This document shows, one piece after another, positions 8,377-17,509 of a stretch of DNA of 64,000 nt. The stretch comes from JAAYYM01 sp964631375 (lineage in GTDB: Bacteria > Bacillota > Clostridia > Lachnospirales > Lachnospiraceae), in the NCBI GenBank assembly GCA_964631375.1, contig CAZVYQ010000011.1:1-64000 (forward strand). The letters run 5' to 3'. The position numbers and the translations under genes are program-made. The first letter of the stretch is position 1, and the number at the start of each line of letters is the position of its first letter. Below the pieces are notes generated by a model. That model made no database searches. It was not told the origin of the DNA and saw only the letters and a list, made by a program, of their open reading frames with translations.

Positions 8377-9761
8377 ATGAATGCTGAAATAGGGATACTG
8401 CGGGAGAACCGCTATATCAGGGACTTTCTCAAACACTATCATATTCAATACCAAGAATTCTCTACAGCACAGGAGATGCTTGCATCTGATGTACCGGTGC
8501 TTTTTTGTGATAAAAAAATAGATCTGCTCCAGGCTGTCAAAATGGAAAAGTTCGTTTTGACTAATCATAATGTGCTGATGCAGACAATCGGTAAAGAGGC
8601 TACAAAGGATCGTGGATATTATTATGTGATGAAGGACTTTGGTCTCGGTGAGCGTTCCTTCTATATCACTGAGCCTGTGTACCGTTGTGACTCCAGTATG
8701 GGCGATGTTTGCGAGGCGCTTCAGAGATTTGTAAAGGAACAGGATTTTTTTGACGTAGGAGAGACATTTTCTTCTGAAAACGCTAAATTGACAGGTGCAT
8801 GTATATTGGCGGGTAGACAGATCATTTCTCTTCCGTGGGATCTGAGTGGTCTTGATCGATATCAGGGAATTGCCCTTAGACCGTACTACAAAAAGAGAAG
8901 TAACCGTCATTCGCTGCGAATCTTACCGGATGTGGATCACAAAGGTTTTCGACAGCTGTTGCTGGCTCTTTTGCGATATGCGTACAGGAGACAGGGAATC
9001 TGGATGCCGGACTGTCATGCGGTCAATGTGCGGATGGGTGAACAGGATATTGAGTTTATCTATCCACCGGAGAAGCTGATTGGCAGAGCAAAGAGACTGA
9101 TCAATTGCTATGATAAGATGCTGTCCTTGCTTCCGGGGCTGATCATAACCATTTTACTCTTGACGATGCTTTATTTTACATCGGTTGCGTTTGCTACCGT
9201 GATATTGGCACTGGCAACCGTGATGGCGATTGCTGCCTGCTTCTTTCGAAAGAAGGCACCAAACAAAATGAAATATCTGTTTGGCATCTTTGCGGCAGTG
9301 GTGATTATATTCAATCTGTTGTACAATATCCGCTCTTTATCAGGATTGATCCCATTGTATCGTACCACTACACAATCCCGCTATCAGTCAGCATTTATGG
9401 AGCGTGGGGAGTACGTAGATGCAATGCTGCAGCTGCTGGCAAAGGGAAGGACCGTACAGGTACATGATACAGGTGATGCCTATGAACACCCTGTCTATAC
9501 GTATTACGAGGAAGGGGATCCGATCATCAAATATGCGGTTGCCCATGACCCGAAATATTACTATGGACGTGACTATTACAGATTCTTTGAGGAGTTTGCA
9601 GATGAGGTAACTGTGGATGACACACTGGNNNNNNNNNNNNNNNNNNNNNNNNNNNNNNNNNNNNNNNNNNNNNNNNNNNNNNNNNNNNNNNNNNNNNNNN
9701 NNNNNNNNNNNNNNNNNNNNNNNNNNNNGATTATTATGATCGGGAGGTGAGTGAGAGATGA
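8377..9761 (+). CDS. membrane protein of unknown function (interrupted by an assembly gap)
   Basis: ATG 8377 is preferred over the longer frame from 8248 because a perfect promoter lies at 8281-8309 and CGGAG at 8365-8369 precedes this ATG. The first 240 or so residues look cytoplasmic. Two to three membrane segments follow (the LLPGLIITILLLTMLYF region and YLFGIFAAVVIIFNLLY), then an outward-facing Tyr-rich region. The frame enters the 100-N gap at 9629. After the gap, depending on the true gap length, it ends at 9750 or, with a 4-base ATGA overlap with the next gene, at 9761. It is the first gene of a five-gene membrane/glycan operon. Family not recognised. Confidence 0.6.
9629..9728. other. 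assembly gap (100 N)
   Basis: Exactly 100 N, the usual placeholder for a gap of unknown length. It cuts the C-terminal part of the gene starting at 8377, so its frame across the gap cannot be trusted. Confidence 0.99.
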
Positions 9762-11305
9762 CGATAGGACAGATGGATCTGCTGTTATCGGATTTATCCT
9801 CCGGATATTATATCAGACAGGTACTTGCAATCCTCTTTTTGTTTTTGATTGGAACGCTGTTTCTATATGCGATTCGGGAGCATATGAGACCGATATGGTT
9901 GTATTTGCTTGCTTTTCCGATGGGTCTTGCTCTTTGGTGTATTGCCGGTTTTCTGCTATTGACAATAGGGATTCGGTTTTCATTGCTCACGGAGCTTTTG
10001 GTGATTGCAGTGATCATGCTTGTGTTTTGGTTTCTCACATGGTACAGACATCGCTTTTTGGAGCAGACGGATCATATTCGCAAGCCCTTTCACATGACCG
10101 GTATTGTGCTTGTGATCATGCTGATCATCGCCTGTATTGCAGTCAGTGGTGTGATCAGCATCAGTATTTCAAACGATACAATGTACTATTACATGTATTA
10201 TCCGGAGGTGTTGGCTAAGGAGGGTGCTTATCTGAGAGGATATGATGTGTTTCTGTCAGATGTAGGTCCGATGGCTGCGATTATTGGTACGATTCCGGCA
10301 CTGCTTGGATTTGATCAGTTTTACGGGATACAGCAGATGTACCTGATCAATTTTCTTTTGATATTTTCCTTGTTTGTATATGAGAGAGCACAGGAGAAGC
10401 TACAGCACAAGACCTCTATATGGGTTACGGTTGCCGCTGCTTTGCTTTTGATGACGGCGACGCCATTTGTGGTCTTATCAAAATGGATTTTGGCCAATAT
10501 GTATGTCATGGGCTATTCGTTTATTCTCTTTGCACTGGCCTTTAAGGTCGCTGAAAAGCGAACAGAGAATACCGAGGATCAGAGAGACTACATGATTGTC
10601 TTTATGGTTCTGTCTGCGATGATTTCCATGCTTCGTATGGAAGGCGGCATGCTGATGTGCTTTATGATCGTGTGTATTTCCACACTGAGATTTGAGAATC
10701 GTGAACTGATCATGAGGTTTTTACTGCCGGCATCAGTTATGCCTTGCATTTATTACGTTCGATATTTTCTGTTTTTAAAGGTGTCTCCCGTCTATTCATT
10801 CCTGACCTGGCAGAAGGCTGTGGTAGCAATTGGCGTCATGGTGTTACTGGGTCATTATCTTGGTGGGATACGGGGTAAGCATTTGCTACGGTTGCAGAAA
10901 CATACAGGTTGGCTGATTCTGACGGGGCTTGTTATGGTGAATGCAGCTTTGTTTGTGATTGCACCGTCTGACTATATAGTGGTGCTTCGTGCATTTTGTC
11001 AGAACTTTGTATATCAACAGGGCTGGGGCTATATACTGTATTTATTGATGGCATGTTATATTGCATTGTTCTTTGCGGGCAACATCAGACATAAAGAGAT
11101 CTGTTATGAAAATCTTGTATTCTTGGGTTATATGTTTTATACATTGGCGGTCAGCTTTGCAAGAGGCGGCGGTCTCAGACGTGACGTGGCGGATTCGGGT
11201 AATCGTGTCATGCTACAGGTGATCCCGTTTATGATCTTCGCTTTGGTCTGTACGGCCATAGAATTCCTAAAGGAGAAGGATAGCAGCGATGTCAATGATC
11301 ATTAA
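9758..11305 (+). CDS. polytopic membrane protein, GT-C-like
   Basis: A 515-residue protein with about a dozen hydrophobic segments spread over its whole length and no large soluble domain. GGGAGGTGA at 9742-9750 provides the ribosome binding site. Its 3' end overlaps the YdjC-type gene by 17 bases, so translation is probably coupled. The architecture resembles membrane glycosyltransferases or O-antigen-ligase-like proteins, but no catalytic motif was identified; a SISNDTMYYYMYYPE segment in an early loop could hold the acidic residue of a GT-C enzyme. Function is inferred only from neighbours. Confidence 0.6.
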   Translation: MTIGQMDLLLSDLSSGYYIRQVLAILFLFLIGTLFLYAIREHMRPIWLYLLAFPMGLALWCIAGFLLLTIGIRFSLLTELLVIAVIMLVFWFLTWYRHRFLEQTDHIRKPFHMTGIVLVIMLIIACIAVSGVISISISNDTMYYYMYYPEVLAKEGAYLRGYDVFLSDVGPMAAIIGTIPALLGFDQFYGIQQMYLINFLLIFSLFVYERAQEKLQHKTSIWVTVAAALLLMTATPFVVLSKWILANMYVMGYSFILFALAFKVAEKRTENTEDQRDYMIVFMVLSAMISMLRMEGGMLMCFMIVCISTLRFENRELIMRFLLPASVMPCIYYVRYFLFLKVSPVYSFLTWQKAVVAIGVMVLLGHYLGGIRGKHLLRLQKHTGWLILTGLVMVNAALFVIAPSDYIVVLRAFCQNFVYQQGWGYILYLLMACYIALFFAGNIRHKEICYENLVFLGYMFYTLAVSFARGGGLRRDVADSGNRVMLQVIPFMIFALVCTAIEFLKEKDSSDVNDH

Positions 11306-12062
11306 TGCAGATGATTTTGGGAAAACAGAGGAAGTCAATCAGGCGATCTGTGAGTGCTTTCGATTGAACTATATCGACAGAACCACTTTGATGGTCAACA
11401 TGCCTTATGCAGACGATGCAATGAAATTGGCGAAGAAACAGGGACTGATGGAACGTGTCGGTATCCATTTGAATCTGACTGCAGGTAAACCACTCACGGA
11501 GAGTATCAGCAAAAATCCTCTGTTCTGTAATGAACAGGGTGAGTTTCATGCCGGTTTCCACAGAAGCATGAAATCCCGTCTCTGGATGTCACCTAATGAT
11601 GTACAACAGATTCGGGAAGAATTAGAGGCACAGATCCAAAAATATCTATCCTATGGATGTACGCTCAAACATGTGGATTCACATCATCATGTACATACGG
11701 ATCTGCCGGTGCTCAAGGCATTGGAGCCGTTGTTGAAAAAGTATGAATTCTGTTCTATTAGGATTGGGCGCAATTTATTTCTAAAGGAATATACACAGGT
11801 CTTTAATATCCTGTATAAACACTATTATAATGGAAGACTGAAAAAAACAGGGCTTTCATTAACAGAGTATTTTGGTTCGGCCAATGATTTGCGTTCTTAT
11901 GTCAGAAGGCTTCGGTTGAATATGAAGCAGTTTGCTAAGCGTCATCAGATCGAGGTCATGATTCACCCGATGTATGATGCAGACGGAGCTCTGGTAGATA
12001 CGGTAGATTTCATGGATCAGTCATGGTGTGCATCACTTTCAAGAGGTGAGAAGGAGAGCTGA
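11289..12062 (+). CDS. YdjC/ChbG-family carbohydrate deacetylase
   Basis: 257 residues beginning with the family signature MIINADDFG, whose Asp pair binds the metal, and carrying HVDSHHHVH at about residue 128, the second metal-binding block. Length is typical. Family members remove acetyl groups from N-acetylated oligosaccharides (ChbG) or lipid-linked N-acetylglucosamine (HpnK). Here the gene sits among membrane glycosyltransferase-like genes, so the likely substrate is an acetylated amino sugar of a lipid-linked or surface glycan (inference). GAAGGA at 11275-11280 is spaced for ATG 11289. Confidence 0.85.
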   Translation: MSMIINADDFGKTEEVNQAICECFRLNYIDRTTLMVNMPYADDAMKLAKKQGLMERVGIHLNLTAGKPLTESISKNPLFCNEQGEFHAGFHRSMKSRLWMSPNDVQQIREELEAQIQKYLSYGCTLKHVDSHHHVHTDLPVLKALEPLLKKYEFCSIRIGRNLFLKEYTQVFNILYKHYYNGRLKKTGLSLTEYFGSANDLRSYVRRLRLNMKQFAKRHQIEVMIHPMYDADGALVDTVDFMDQSWCASLSRGEKES

Positions 12063-12063
12063 C

Positions 12064-14832
12064 TTGGAAAAGAAGACAGCACATAATCAAGTAATCAAAT
12101 ATGCTGCTTCGCCTCTTGCAACTCTGATGATTGTGAGTATTGTACTATGGCTGAAGCAGATCTTTCCGTTTGGAACAAATACCATAGATTATTATGATAT
12201 GGGGCAGCAGATAGCGGCCTTTTATTATCATGTTTACGATGCACTGCATGGGACAAAATCTCTCTTTTTTGACTGGTACAGTGCATTGGGAACCAATATG
12301 ACGATGAATACCTCCGGCTGCAGCAGTATCAGCGTGTTCAACCTGCTGCTGTATTTTGTACCGAGAGATGGGATTTTGCAGGCGTTGTCCATATTTACAA
12401 TGGTTAAGATGGCATGTATGTCATTTACAATGTATTTATTCCTGCATAAAACAATTCGTGCAGATGCTATCTGGGAGTTTTGCTTTTCAGTCTGCTATGG
12501 CCTCTGTGGATTTGCGATGATGTATTATATTACAAATCAATGGCTGGATGTTGCAGTGGTGTTGCCTTTGCTTGCAGGCGCTGTATGGAAATTGCTCACA
12601 GAGGAACGGACAGGCAGTTATATTCTCTGGCTGACAGTCTGCCTGGTCGGCAGCTACTATCAGAGCTGCATGATCCTGATTTTTATCATACTCGGAACAG
12701 GTGTATATTATTTTACGATCGGGAGTGAAGATCAGGAAAAGCGATACACTGCTGTGTGGAGACTGTTTACGGCAACACTGACAGCCGTCGGACTATCGGC
12801 ATTTATCCTGATCCCACAGTTATTACAGACCTTCGGTTCCACGAGATTTGAGAATAACCATCAGGAAGGCAATTTTTATCTGAATATATTGCGACAGGTC
12901 AAGGGTGTCTATACGACCAGATGGTGGGCTCTGCTTGGACTGTCACTTCCGTTTGCAGTGATTGTGCAGGGAATTATGAAAGGAATCAGACGAAATGGAT
13001 CTTTCAGAAATTACTGGAAGAGCTCCGAGAGAAAGCATGATTTGTTTTTTGTCATCATGATTCTGATGATGTGTCTGGAATTGCTGTTTGAGAGTATTAA
13101 CCTAATGTGGCATTTTGGCTCCTATGTCGGGTATCCGATCCGAAATGGGTTTATCATCAGTCTGATGGTGTTGACGGCGGCATGCTATTATGCGAAGCGT
13201 GAGGAGAACGGCAGACAGGAGAATGATCGATCACAGTGTTTCAAGATCCTGACCGGACTCGTGGCGACAGGCATTCTTGCAGGTCTTGTAATCCATTATT
13301 ACAACAGCCGACCGGACTGGATACTGCGGGAAGTATTTCATTTGACAGCACTTGTTTGTGGTGTTTCGTTTGTATTATATATGCTTTTGATCTGGGGGCA
13401 TACATACCTACAGAAATCGAAGTCAGACAAGGAAAATTTCTGTCTGACGGCAGTGGTAAACCTGTTGATGGCGGAATTAATCATCTTTGCATATATGATG
13501 CTTGGAAAGCCGGCATATACGACAGGATATTCGGAACAGGCAGAGCAGAGCGGCAGTTATATTGCAGCATCGAATGAACTTGTGGAGAAGTTGGAAATTG
13601 ATGAGTCCACAATATCCAGAATCAAGAATCCGGATACAGAACTCAATGCAAATTATCCTTTTGTGATGCGACGTGCATCGCTCAGCAACTGGACACATAT
13701 GATAGAGCCATCGTTTCAGCAGGGAGCAGTGGATTGGGGATATTCCATACAATACATGCGGGTTCTGGATGCCGGAGGAACGGTTTTTTCAGATGCATTG
13801 CTCGGAATACGACAGGTACTCAGCGTCAATGAGTTACCGGAGGAACTTTATACTGAGGCAGGACGTACTGTAACGGGAGTGGGAGAAGCACAGCGAGAGT
13901 TTATTTTATACGACTGTAATTATGTTCTTCCTTTTGGTATCGTAATTGCGGGAAATGAGAAGCGGGAAGTAACACAAGACAGATTTTCCATGCAAAATAA
14001 CGTATATGCCCTAATGCAACCGGAGCAGGAGGCTCCTTTGATTGAAACACTCTGTATTGGTGATGGCGTGAGTGATGCTCATCAGTCCTTTGAGATCATA
14101 GGTCAGAAGGCACTTTATTTTTCCGGCTTTCAGGCAGACAGTGATGTGGGGAATATGACAATCATGGTAAATGGAGAGAATGTAATCGTCCCAACGATCG
14201 GAAGTCCGACACAGACATCTTATCCGGCTTATTTTAATAATAATATGATCTGTCTTGGTGTATTTGAAGATGAGACGGTAGATGTGGAAGTATACTTTTC
14301 AGAGCTTGAAGCGGATCAGCGGCTTGAACAGGATGAATGCTTTGTCATTGGTGCATTGGATTTGAGTAAACTGCAGGCTCTGTGTGATCAATACAAAACC
14401 GAAGATATCCAGCCCATGACAACGGATACCCAACTGTCAGCGATTGTGAAGGATGCTCCGAAGGGAAGTGCATTATTGCTGCCCGTGAAGTATGATACAG
14501 GCTTTCAGGCGGAGGTCAACGGACAGAAAACAGAGACCTCACAGGCGTTTGGAATGTTTACAGCGATTCCGCTTGTTGAGGATACAAATCAGATAACCAT
14601 GAAATTCTTTCCGAAGGGGATGAAAGTGGGCTGTGCGATCAGTATGATTGTGCTGCTTATATGGAACGCTGTCTGGTATAGGAGCATTCGTAAGTCTAAG
14701 GCAATCACGGATAAAACGCTGACAATATATAAAACAGTATGGGTGATCTTTGTTACAGGATGGAGTGCTGCAGTATTATTGATGTATGTGATTCCGATTC
14801 TGTATGCCCCTTTCGCGTTGCTGTTTGGATAA
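12064..14832 (+). CDS. YfhO-family membrane protein (GT-C type glycan modification)
   Basis: About 922 residues. Twelve or so membrane segments cover residues 15-480 and the end, with an extracytoplasmic region of about 370 residues near the C-terminus that includes a beta-rich LLLPVKYDTGFQAEVNG segment. The early loop IDYYDMGQQIAAFYYHVYDALHG and following GTNMTMNTSG are typical of YfhO proteins, which add sugars to wall polymers such as lipoteichoic acid or rhamnan on the outer face. TTG 12064 is chosen because AGGAG at 12052-12056 is seven bases upstream and the upstream stop ends at 12062; a GTG at 12028 in the same frame has no comparable site. Confidence 0.82.
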   Translation: MEKKTAHNQVIKYAASPLATLMIVSIVLWLKQIFPFGTNTIDYYDMGQQIAAFYYHVYDALHGTKSLFFDWYSALGTNMTMNTSGCSSISVFNLLLYFVPRDGILQALSIFTMVKMACMSFTMYLFLHKTIRADAIWEFCFSVCYGLCGFAMMYYITNQWLDVAVVLPLLAGAVWKLLTEERTGSYILWLTVCLVGSYYQSCMILIFIILGTGVYYFTIGSEDQEKRYTAVWRLFTATLTAVGLSAFILIPQLLQTFGSTRFENNHQEGNFYLNILRQVKGVYTTRWWALLGLSLPFAVIVQGIMKGIRRNGSFRNYWKSSERKHDLFFVIMILMMCLELLFESINLMWHFGSYVGYPIRNGFIISLMVLTAACYYAKREENGRQENDRSQCFKILTGLVATGILAGLVIHYYNSRPDWILREVFHLTALVCGVSFVLYMLLIWGHTYLQKSKSDKENFCLTAVVNLLMAELIIFAYMMLGKPAYTTGYSEQAEQSGSYIAASNELVEKLEIDESTISRIKNPDTELNANYPFVMRRASLSNWTHMIEPSFQQGAVDWGYSIQYMRVLDAGGTVFSDALLGIRQVLSVNELPEELYTEAGRTVTGVGEAQREFILYDCNYVLPFGIVIAGNEKREVTQDRFSMQNNVYALMQPEQEAPLIETLCIGDGVSDAHQSFEIIGQKALYFSGFQADSDVGNMTIMVNGENVIVPTIGSPTQTSYPAYFNNNMICLGVFEDETVDVEVYFSELEADQRLEQDECFVIGALDLSKLQALCDQYKTEDIQPMTTDTQLSAIVKDAPKGSALLLPVKYDTGFQAEVNGQKTETSQAFGMFTAIPLVEDTNQITMKFFPKGMKVGCAISMIVLLIWNAVWYRSIRKSKAITDKTLTIYKTVWVIFVTGWSAAVLLMYVIPILYAPFALLFG

Positions 14833-14841
14833 GGAGTCGAT

Positions 14842-16530
14842 ATGAGCAAGAAGGAAAAAATAGCAGGGGTACTCAGGAAGCCGTTGATATTTGTGCTGCT
14901 GCAGAATCTGATCTGTCTGATTCTCTCATTATTTGTGTTTCATCCACACTTTGAGGAGAATGACGATACAATCATTGCCTTTATTGCAGAGGGTGTCTAT
15001 GGGACAAGAGACAGTCATCTGGTATATGTGAATGCCTGCTGGGGTGAAGTCTTAAAAACTCTGTATCGTCTGTTTCCGGATATCAGATGGCATTCGGTGA
15101 CACAGTATATCTTTATGTTTCTTGCTCTATCAGTAATCTGTTATTTATTGGTTAGAGAAAAGAAGCAGGGCAGGCTGTTATCTACGATTTTTCTGTTATG
15201 TACATTCTACGAGGCTTATGTATCGTTACAGTATACAAAAACAGCTGCAATTGCGTGTGCAGCCGGGTATTTTGTGCTGCTTTTCTTCTTGCAGGCTCTT
15301 AGACGTGGTGAGAAGGGTCGGAGTGGAATCGGTATCGTGGGAGTGCTCCTTCTGATTTATGGATTTTTACTGCGGGACAGCTGTTTTTACATGGCGACTG
15401 CGATCTTCTTCATTCCGCTTCTATATGAATTGTGGAGCGTCTGGCGGGAAACAGAGAAGGGATCTGCAAGAAAACCGTTATATATTGGTCTGGTTGTATT
15501 TGCACTGCTGATCGTAGTGCTCGGTACATTGGGGTTCATGAATCAACGTGCATATGAGACAGATGAAGGCTGGAAAAGCTATCATGAGTTCAATCAGAAA
15601 CGCACAGAGCTGTTGGATTATCGATATGATCTAATGAATTACGAGAATTATGGAGAACGTCTGGATGAAATGGGAATCTCTGAAAATGATACCTTGCTCT
15701 ATCTGACGTGGCAGTTTGGTGATGGTGGTGTCTTTCAGATTCCGCTGATTGATCAGGTATTGAAGGATGCACCTAACCGAAGGTTTGATGTGGCGATGCT
15801 CAAGCGTCTGGCAGCACATTTGTATGAGGAATGGTTTGGACTGAGTGCTTTGGTGATCGGGAGTGTTTGTCTGACCTTGTGGTTACTGCTTTCCGGTGGT
15901 CGTAAGAATTATTTTTTGGTACTTTATCTGTTAGGAGTGTTAATGGCTGTCTTATGCTACTATGAATATAGTGGCAGGTGGAATCACAGGGTGGTGTTTG
16001 CAGTGATTTTCACCCTGTTTGTGATCAAACTTCAATCTTGCTGTTTCGATGAAGCAAAGCCATTATTGCTCATGATTGGCATCAGTTTGTTTCTGAATGC
16101 TGGTCTGTATTTACAGGACAGTTTTGCCTATCATGCATTTGTCAGGGAGGAATCCTCAAGTACTGAGGAGTTGAATGCGTTCACTATGGAACATGCCAAT
16201 CAGCTCTATCTGATTGATCCGTTTACGGATCAGATTGCGTATCGATATGATGTATTTAAAGCATATCATGAAGGGGATTTTGGCAACCGTACTTATCTGG
16301 GAGGATGGCTGACTCACTCTCCGATCTACAGAGGAGTTTTAAAGGAATTTGGGTATCAGGATGCGTTTGAGGCTTTGCGATCATCAGACACAGATGAAGC
16401 AGTCTATCTGATTGACAACAGTTATCCAAAAGAGAAACTGCAATACATCAAAGAACATTATCAGGAGGCTTTTCAACTGAAAGAGGAAGAAACTGTAGGA
16501 AATTACACAATTTATAAGTTGTGCAAATAA
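14842..16530 (+). CDS. polytopic membrane protein, GT-C-like
   Basis: 562 residues, ten or more hydrophobic segments in the first 440, then a soluble tail of about 120 residues. The first loop after membrane segment 1 reads HFEENDDTIIAFIAEG, an acidic cluster in the position where GT-C enzymes keep catalytic Asp/Glu. AAGGAG sits just before ATG 14842. It is the last gene of the operon running from 8.3 kb. Specific substrate unknown. Confidence 0.6.
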   Translation: MSKKEKIAGVLRKPLIFVLLQNLICLILSLFVFHPHFEENDDTIIAFIAEGVYGTRDSHLVYVNACWGEVLKTLYRLFPDIRWHSVTQYIFMFLALSVICYLLVREKKQGRLLSTIFLLCTFYEAYVSLQYTKTAAIACAAGYFVLLFFLQALRRGEKGRSGIGIVGVLLLIYGFLLRDSCFYMATAIFFIPLLYELWSVWRETEKGSARKPLYIGLVVFALLIVVLGTLGFMNQRAYETDEGWKSYHEFNQKRTELLDYRYDLMNYENYGERLDEMGISENDTLLYLTWQFGDGGVFQIPLIDQVLKDAPNRRFDVAMLKRLAAHLYEEWFGLSALVIGSVCLTLWLLLSGGRKNYFLVLYLLGVLMAVLCYYEYSGRWNHRVVFAVIFTLFVIKLQSCCFDEAKPLLLMIGISLFLNAGLYLQDSFAYHAFVREESSSTEELNAFTMEHANQLYLIDPFTDQIAYRYDVFKAYHEGDFGNRTYLGGWLTHSPIYRGVLKEFGYQDAFEALRSSDTDEAVYLIDNSYPKEKLQYIKEHYQEAFQLKEEETVGNYTIYKLCK

Positions 16531-16551
16531 ATTCCATTTTTCATCCAATTG

Positions 16552-16581
16552 TTACAATTCAACAACCAAACATTACAATTC
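16552..16581 (+). promoter_or_regulatory. candidate LytTR direct-repeat operator
   Basis: The 9-base sequence TTACAATTC occurs at 16552-16560 and again at 16573-16581, 21 bases apart, two helical turns. That geometry, a 9-bp repeat with a 12-bp spacer next to the -35 region, is the binding-site pattern of LytTR regulators such as AgrA and ComE. The next gene downstream encodes a LytTR response regulator, so positive autoregulation is likely. Confidence 0.65.
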
Positions 16582-16585
16582 TATT

Positions 16586-16614
16586 GTTATTCAGGGCTTT
16601 ATATTGTATATAAT
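16586..16614 (+). promoter_or_regulatory. promoter of the two-component operon, weak -35
   Basis: A perfect TATAAT lies at 16609-16614 but the hexamer 17 bases upstream (GTTATT, 16586-16591) is far from consensus. A good -10 with a poor -35 directly behind an activator repeat pair is what an activator-dependent promoter looks like. The leader to the start codon is about 145 bases. Confidence 0.6.
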
Positions 16615-16660
16615 AATACAGAGATTAAGTCTCAACAACCTGTGTTTATTTCCAACATAT

Positions 16661-16686
16661 AGCCCGTGGTTCATCCGCCGCGGGCT
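16661..16686 (+). terminator. GC-rich hairpin in the regulator leader
   Basis: AGCCCGTGG (16661-16669) pairs with CCGCGGGCT (16678-16686) with one G-U pair and an 8-base loop, followed by GCTTTGCG rather than a real T tract. It lies downstream of the -10 at 16609 and 80 bases before the regulator start, so it may be a leaky terminator, an attenuator or an mRNA-stabilising structure. Confidence 0.4.
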
Positions 16687-16765
16687 GCTTTGCGTATCAT
16701 AGGGAAAATGCTTGCACACAGGACTGTACATATGAGAAAATATGACATATAAGGAGGCAGCAGGG

Positions 16766-17488
16766 ATGATTAATTGTGCTGTTTGTGATGATGATTCTGT
16801 TTTTGCGGAACAGATCAGTGAAAAGATTCGGGAGTATGCAGTAGATAATCATATCAGCTATAATATAGATACCTATGGCAGCGGAGAGGAATTGCTGGCA
16901 CAAAAGACTCAAAGATATCATGTATATTTTCTGGATATGCAGATGAAGGAGTTGGATGGGATGAAGGTGGCTGCTACAATACGTGAAGCCGATAGCAGAG
17001 CAGTCATTGTATTCATATCCGGCTATATCCAATATGCAGCGAGGGGCTATCGCGTGAATGCAGTCAGGTATATTCTCAAGCCACAGCTGGACGAGGAATT
17101 CAATGACTGTATGGATGCTGTGATGGAGCTGTTGGCAGATGTGAATGAGATCCTCAAGATTCATATCGGAACCAAGGACATAGAGCTGCGATTGAGTGAT
17201 ATACTCTATATTGAAAATATTAAACGTAAGGTCACGATTCATATGGATGATCATGAGCGAACGTTATATGAGACCTATGCAAAGATCACGGAGCTTGCTG
17301 ACAGGCTGCACTCCAATCGTTTTATCTATTGTCATTCGGCATATCTTGTCAATGCTGATAAAATAGCTACGATTCATCAGTCGGAATTTGAATTAAAATC
17401 GGGTGAATGCGTACCGATCAGTCGTCTCAAGTATTTACAGGCACAGAAGGATTATTACTTATTTAAGGTGAAATCCAATATCATTTAG
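16766..17488 (+). CDS. LytTR-family response regulator (AgrA type)
   Basis: About 240 residues. An N-terminal receiver domain has the acidic pocket CDDD, the phosphorylatable Asp in YFLDMQM, and the late KP pair in YILKPQ. A C-terminal LytTR DNA-binding domain follows (about residues 135-235). ATG 16766 is chosen over 16742 because AGGAGG at 16752-16757 fits it. It is followed by its presumed partner kinase after 21 bases. No autoinducer peptide or AgrB-like gene was found nearby, so the signal is unknown. Confidence 0.9.
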   Translation: MINCAVCDDDSVFAEQISEKIREYAVDNHISYNIDTYGSGEELLAQKTQRYHVYFLDMQMKELDGMKVAATIREADSRAVIVFISGYIQYAARGYRVNAVRYILKPQLDEEFNDCMDAVMELLADVNEILKIHIGTKDIELRLSDILYIENIKRKVTIHMDDHERTLYETYAKITELADRLHSNRFIYCHSAYLVNADKIATIHQSEFELKSGECVPISRLKYLQAQKDYYLFKVKSNII

Positions 17489-17509
17489 TTCAGTCAGGGG
17501 TGGCAGTTT

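Noticed and set aside
8086..8910. 274-codon minus-strand frame across the divergent promoter region
   Set aside because: It overlaps two better-supported genes and their promoters, has Cys/His-rich random composition and no binding site.
9629..9757. Separate short gene after the first N gap
   Set aside because: The bases after the gap are best explained as the end of the gene beginning at 8377; the frame difference comes from the arbitrary gap length.
16708..16752. 14-codon frame before the LytTR regulator as a signal peptide gene
   Set aside because: It has no AgrD-like features and only a weak binding site; its end simply overlaps the regulator's AGGAGG.
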